Assembly (NCBI RefSeq): GCF_040066175.1
Contig: NZ_JBEAAM010000010.1
Span: 62,001-126,000 of the forward strand
Length of the DNA: 64,000 bases
Direction of reading: 5' to 3'
Source: Solimonas sp040066175
Lineage (GTDB): Bacteria > Pseudomonadota > Gammaproteobacteria > Nevskiales > Nevskiaceae
Both the position numbers and the translations under genes were made by a program. The notes beneath the pieces were generated by a model that was given only the letters and a program-made list of their open reading frames with translations, made no database searches and was not told the DNA's origin. Below, in pieces: positions 60,733-64,000 of the stretch. How positions within the stretch are numbered: the stretch's first letter is position 1; every line of letters starts with the position of its first letter.

Positions 60733-61229
60733 GCCGGCGACGGCGGCGTGCGGCCGGCGAACAAGGCCTTCGCGGCCTCGCCGGAGATGTCCAGCACCAG
60801 CGTCGAGGTGGCAACGAAGCGGGTCTTGGCGATCTTCCACTGTGCGCCGGCCTTCACGTACTCGTCCTCGTAGTAGCCGGCCAGCTGCGTGAGCGTGCGC
60901 TCCTGCGTGTTGATCAGGAAGTAATGCAGGCTCCAGGTACCGCGCGCGCGCGCGGCATCGGGGATCTCGATCTGCGGATTGGCGCCGTGGTGCAGCTCGA
61001 CCATGTGATCGTGGCAGCCCACCTTGCGGAACAGCTCGACCAGGGCATCGGCGGTGGTGAAGCGGCCGACCACGCCGTAATCGATGTCCACCGGGCCGTC
61101 GGCGAAGCAGGCGCGCATGCCGGCCGGGTCCTTGCGATCGCAGCAGAACAGGTAGCGCGCCTTGAGGCTGCGGATCGCCTCGATGTCCTCCAGCACCTGC
61201 ACGCGCCGCGCCAGATCGTCCGCCTGCAT
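60729..61229 (-). CDS. SnoaL-like NTF2-superfamily protein
   Basis: A 166-residue SnoaL_4-type protein. The opening LEDIEAIRSLKARYLFCCDR and CFADGPVDIDYG are typical of the family, with a beta-sheet domain later (WSLHYFLINTQERTLTQLAG). The ATG is at 61229. It heads a two-gene unit with DUF1329 (4-base overlap) and is divergent from a histidine kinase gene across 207 bases. A GGGGGA motif lies 56 bases upstream of its start. Substrate unknown. Confidence 0.85.
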   Translation of the reverse strand: MQADDLARRVQVLEDIEAIRSLKARYLFCCDRKDPAGMRACFADGPVDIDYGVVGRFTTADALVELFRKVGCHDHMVELHHGANPQIEIPDAARARGTWSLHYFLINTQERTLTQLAGYYEDEYVKAGAQWKIAKTRFVATSTLVLDISGEAAKALFAGRTPPSPA

Positions 61230-61436
61230 CGTCGTCCCCCGGATGGATGTCGCGGCGAGTTCAGCGCAGGCCGTGGCGCGGCGAATCCCCCATTCGGCTG
61301 AGGCCCCTCCCCTCGTCCGAACTGACGACGCCGGAGTCCGCCGCCGTGTCTAAGGTCGGGCATCTGGGGGAATAGCGGCCGGCCGTGCATGGGCGCCGTC
61401 GCCGCTGCCGGGGCGAGTTCGAACGGGGGACAAGGG

Positions 61437-63278
61437 ATGAATTGGCGCAAGCTTCTGCCGATCGTGGCGGTTCTGCTGGCCGCTGCGGCCATTGGCGTAC
61501 TGGCGTTCCTGGTCCGCATGACGCAGACCGTGGACAACGCCCAGCACCTCGAGCGCCTGAGGAAGATCCGCGTCGTCGATGCCCTCGACGTGAGCCTCAA
61601 CCGCGCCGTCACGCAGGTCGGCGTCAGCACGCTGTCCAACATCGAGGATGCACGCGCGGCCATCACCGCCCAGCTCGGCGACGCGCTGGACGCGCTGGAA
61701 AAGGGCGACGACGCGGTCCGCGGCCTGTCGCCGGCGATCGATGCCGCGCTGGACACGTTCCTCGACACGATCGAAGCCAAGTTCGAACTGGCCTACGACT
61801 TCGAGATCCGCAACAGCCTCAACAGCGCGCGCATGATCCAGGGCATGGACGCCGTACCGGTGCTCGGCGACAAGTGGCTGGCGCTGATCGGCGACACGCC
61901 CGAGAACCAGGCACGCGTGCTGGTCAACCAGCTCAAGAGCGAGGTCACGACCTTCGGCGCGGTGCAGACACCGATGAACGAAGCCAACATCACCGGCCTG
62001 CTCGACCGCATCACCGCGCTGTCCGACGGCCAGCCGGAAGAAACCCAGGCCGCGGCGCGCGCGCTGCGCATGACCGTCTCCGGCGTGCTCGCCGACAAGA
62101 AGGACCTGGTCGGCCGCATCTCCGGCTTCCTGTCCAAGCCGACCGCGGACGAGCTGCAGGCGCTCGAACAGGCCTACATGGACTGGCACTCCGGTCAGGT
62201 GGCGATCGCCAATCAGTATCGCCTCTACCTCGCCGCCTACGCGGCGATCCTGCTGCTGGTGCTGGCCTGGCTCGGTCTGCGCCTGCGGCGCAGCTACCGC
62301 GAACTGGACAAGGCCAACGACGAGCTCTCGCATGCCAACGAGCATCTCGAAGAACAGGTCGAGGCGCGCACCCGCGACCTGAGCCTCGCGCTCAAGGAAC
62401 TGAAGGCCTCGCAGGCGCAGCTGATCCAGTCGGAGAAGATGGCCTCGCTCGGCCAGATGGTCGCCGGGGTCGCCCACGAGATCAACACGCCGCTCGGTTA
62501 CGCGCGCAGCAACGCCGAGATCGTGCGCGGCTCGCTCGCCGACATCCGTAGTCTGGTCGAGGCGCAGACCCGCGCGCTGGACCTGCTGACCAGCGACGGC
62601 GCCAGCGACGAGCAGGTGGCGCAGGCGCTGGAGGCGGCGCAGGGCATCGCCGAGTCGATCAACGCGCGCGAACTGGTCGGCGACCTCGACAACCTGCTCG
62701 GCGACACCGATCACGGCCTGCAGCAGATCGCCGAGCTGGTCGGCAGCCTCAAGGACTTCTCGCGCGTGGACCGCTCGCGCACCGACCTGTTCGACATCAA
62801 CGACGGCATCGACTCGGCGCTGAAGATCTGCCACAACCAGCTCAAGCATCGCGTCGAGGTGGTCAAGTCGTACAGCAAGCTGCCGGCCGTCGAGTGCTCG
62901 CCGTCGCAGCTCAACCAGGTGTTCCTGAACCTGATCAACAACGCCGCGCAGGCGATCGACGGCAACGGCAAGATCTACATCCACACCGCCGCCGGTCCCA
63001 AGGGGGTGGCGATCCGCATCCTCGACACCGGCTGCGGCATGTCGGAGGAGGTGCGGGCACGCATCTTCGAACCCTTCTTCACGACCAAGCCGGTCGGCAA
63101 GGGCACCGGCCTGGGCTTGTCGATCGTGTACCGGATCATCGAGGATCACGGCGGCACCATCGAGGTGCGCTCGACGCCCGGCAAGGGCAGCGAGTTCACC
63201 GTCCACCTGCCCCTGAAGCAGTCCCGCGGCGCGGCCGCGGTGGCACCCAGCGCCGCCGCCGAGCCGGCGTTCGCCTGA
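61437..63278 (+). CDS. Sensor histidine kinase
   Basis: A 613-residue membrane histidine kinase. Segment one (LLPIVAVLLAAAAIGVLAFL) and segment two (LAAYAAILLLVLAWLGLRL, about residue 260) enclose a helical periplasmic sensor of about 230 residues. A coiled coil (ELDKANDELSHANEHLEEQV) leads to the H-box MVAGVAHEINTPLG with His347. The ATPase domain has the N-box LNQVFLNLINNAAQAI, then LDTGCGM and GKGTGLGLSIV. ATG at 61437 after GGGGGACAAGGG. The response regulator gene starts 30 bases after its stop, so the pair forms a two-component system. The signal sensed is unknown. Confidence 0.93.
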   Translation: MNWRKLLPIVAVLLAAAAIGVLAFLVRMTQTVDNAQHLERLRKIRVVDALDVSLNRAVTQVGVSTLSNIEDARAAITAQLGDALDALEKGDDAVRGLSPAIDAALDTFLDTIEAKFELAYDFEIRNSLNSARMIQGMDAVPVLGDKWLALIGDTPENQARVLVNQLKSEVTTFGAVQTPMNEANITGLLDRITALSDGQPEETQAAARALRMTVSGVLADKKDLVGRISGFLSKPTADELQALEQAYMDWHSGQVAIANQYRLYLAAYAAILLLVLAWLGLRLRRSYRELDKANDELSHANEHLEEQVEARTRDLSLALKELKASQAQLIQSEKMASLGQMVAGVAHEINTPLGYARSNAEIVRGSLADIRSLVEAQTRALDLLTSDGASDEQVAQALEAAQGIAESINARELVGDLDNLLGDTDHGLQQIAELVGSLKDFSRVDRSRTDLFDINDGIDSALKICHNQLKHRVEVVKSYSKLPAVECSPSQLNQVFLNLINNAAQAIDGNGKIYIHTAAGPKGVAIRILDTGCGMSEEVRARIFEPFFTTKPVGKGTGLGLSIVYRIIEDHGGTIEVRSTPGKGSEFTVHLPLKQSRGAAAVAPSAAAEPAFA

Positions 63279-63308
63279 TCCCCAACCGCCGACCCGGAAG
63301 CCGTTGCG

Positions 63309-64000
63309 ATGAACGAAACCACCAAAGCGCGCGTGCTGTTCGTCGATGACGAGGCGCGCATCCTGACGACGATGCGGATGCTGTTCCGCGGCCAGTACGA
63401 GGTGTTCACCGCGAACAGTGGCCAGGAGGCGCTGGAGCTGCTCAAGACCCAGCCGGTCGATGTCATCGTCAGCGACCAGCGCATGCCGGGCATGACCGGC
63501 ATCGAACTGCTGCGCGCGGCACGCGAGCTCAACACGCACGCGATGCGCATCCTGCTGACCGGCTACTCCGATCTCAATGCGATCATCGGCTCGATCAACG
63601 AGGGCGAGATCTTCCGCTTCATCAACAAACCCTGGTCGAACGAGGACCTGACGACCACCGTCGCACGTGCGGTGACCGCCGCGCGCGCCAGCGCCGCCGC
63701 GACGACGCACGCCGAGGGCGCAGCACCAGCCCCCGGCGCGCCACCGGCCGTGCTCGTGCTCGACGACGATGCCGAGGTGCCGGCGAAGATCCAGGCCATC
63801 CTCGGCGGCGATTTCCGCGTCGTCGGCGCGACGACGATGGACGAGGCGGTCGGCCTGCTGGAACAGGAACGCATCGGCGTGATCGTCTCCGACACGCGCG
63901 TGCAGGACAATCCGGTCATCAACCTGATCGGCACGCTCAAGCAGCATCATCCGGAGCTGGTCTCGGTGATCCTCACCGAGCGCGCCGACGCCGGGACCGC
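63309..64000 (+). CDS. Response regulator with tandem receiver domains, 3' end cut
   Basis: The visible 230 residues hold two receiver domains. The first has the acidic pair DDE at 13-15, phospho-acceptor Asp56 in IVSDQRMPGMTG and the Lys in FINKPW. After a Pro/Ala-rich linker, the second begins VLVLDDDAEV near residue 148 and has IVSDTRVQDNP as its acceptor region. The gene runs off the window, so the output domain is not known. ATG at 63309 follows the histidine kinase gene at 30 bases. In similar two-receiver proteins the output may be HD-GYP, GGDEF or none. Confidence 0.9.
   Translation, partial: MNETTKARVLFVDDEARILTTMRMLFRGQYEVFTANSGQEALELLKTQPVDVIVSDQRMPGMTGIELLRAARELNTHAMRILLTGYSDLNAIIGSINEGEIFRFINKPWSNEDLTTTVARAVTAARASAAATTHAEGAAPAPGAPPAVLVLDDDAEVPAKIQAILGGDFRVVGATTMDEAVGLLEQERIGVIVSDTRVQDNPVINLIGTLKQHHPELVSVILTERADAGT

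Overview
The window is a contiguous, gene-dense stretch of high-GC DNA (about two thirds G+C by eye, strong GC3 bias) from a Gram-negative bacterium. TonB-dependent receptors, lipoproteins, a GlyGly-CTERM-like tail, and the style of the interspersed palindromic repeats point to a gammaproteobacterium. The steroid-catabolic gene content suggests a Nevskiales/Solimonadaceae- or Steroidobacter-like degrader; that placement is inference.

Most of the window reads as a dispersed steroid-degradation locus. Recognisable steps are a steroid delta-isomerase with its catalytic residues (35505-35885), a 3-ketosteroid delta1-dehydrogenase (16372-18102), a KshA-like Rieske 9alpha-hydroxylase (22739-23818), an HsaA/TesA2-like flavin monooxygenase (18176-19372), and a meta-cleavage lower pathway in the order tesD-E-F-G (53751-57545) whose end products are expected to be pyruvate and propionyl- or acetyl-CoA. 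Around these lie six short-chain dehydrogenases, a DUF1295 reductase, several SnoaL/NTF2-like proteins, a propionyl-CoA synthetase, a [2Fe-2S] ferredoxin and ferredoxin reductase, lipases/esterases, a GH5 endoglycoceramidase-like lipoprotein and two related TonB-dependent receptors that could bring substrate in. Regulators present are AraC (9858), TetR (30613), LuxR-type (36207), a PAS-GGDEF-EAL protein (32756) and a histidine kinase with an adjacent tandem-receiver regulator at the right edge.

Layout: 1-13.6 kb holds an O-acyltransferase, hydrolases, ferredoxin/reductase, a pterin-synthase/SDR pair, prpE, AraC, SDRs, peptide deformylase and a Cys-rich copper-storage-like protein. 13.6-24.7 kb holds ring-degradation genes plus surface hydrolases. 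24.8-32.7 kb holds two receptors, TetR and a DUF1326/DUF2182 pair. 32.7-38.9 kb holds the signalling protein, the isomerase, the LuxR regulator and an SDR that lacks the catalytic Tyr. 38.9-43.8 kb is an envelope operon (DUF3604, parvulin, HupE/UreJ, LolA-like). 43.9-51.9 kb is a tightly coupled three-gene restriction-modification-like island (methyltransferase, AlbA_2/ATPase protein, helicase-nuclease). 51.9-57.5 kb returns to catabolism. 57.5-64 kb carries small membrane proteins, UPF0114, DUF2383, DUF1329 and the two-component system.

Non-coding highlights are a 16-bp palindrome (with two weaker look-alikes) about 50-60 bp upstream of three catabolic or envelope operons, a second GGGGGA-centred motif at four intergenic sites, a 16-bp palindrome between tetR and its receptor, and a dispersed palindromic repeat with three intergenic copies and one half-copy inside the methyltransferase gene. 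No tRNA, rRNA, CRISPR array, integrase or insertion sequence was recognised. Apart from the isomerase/LuxR intergenic region (35886-36206, 321 bases), no stretch above about 300 bases lacks a gene.
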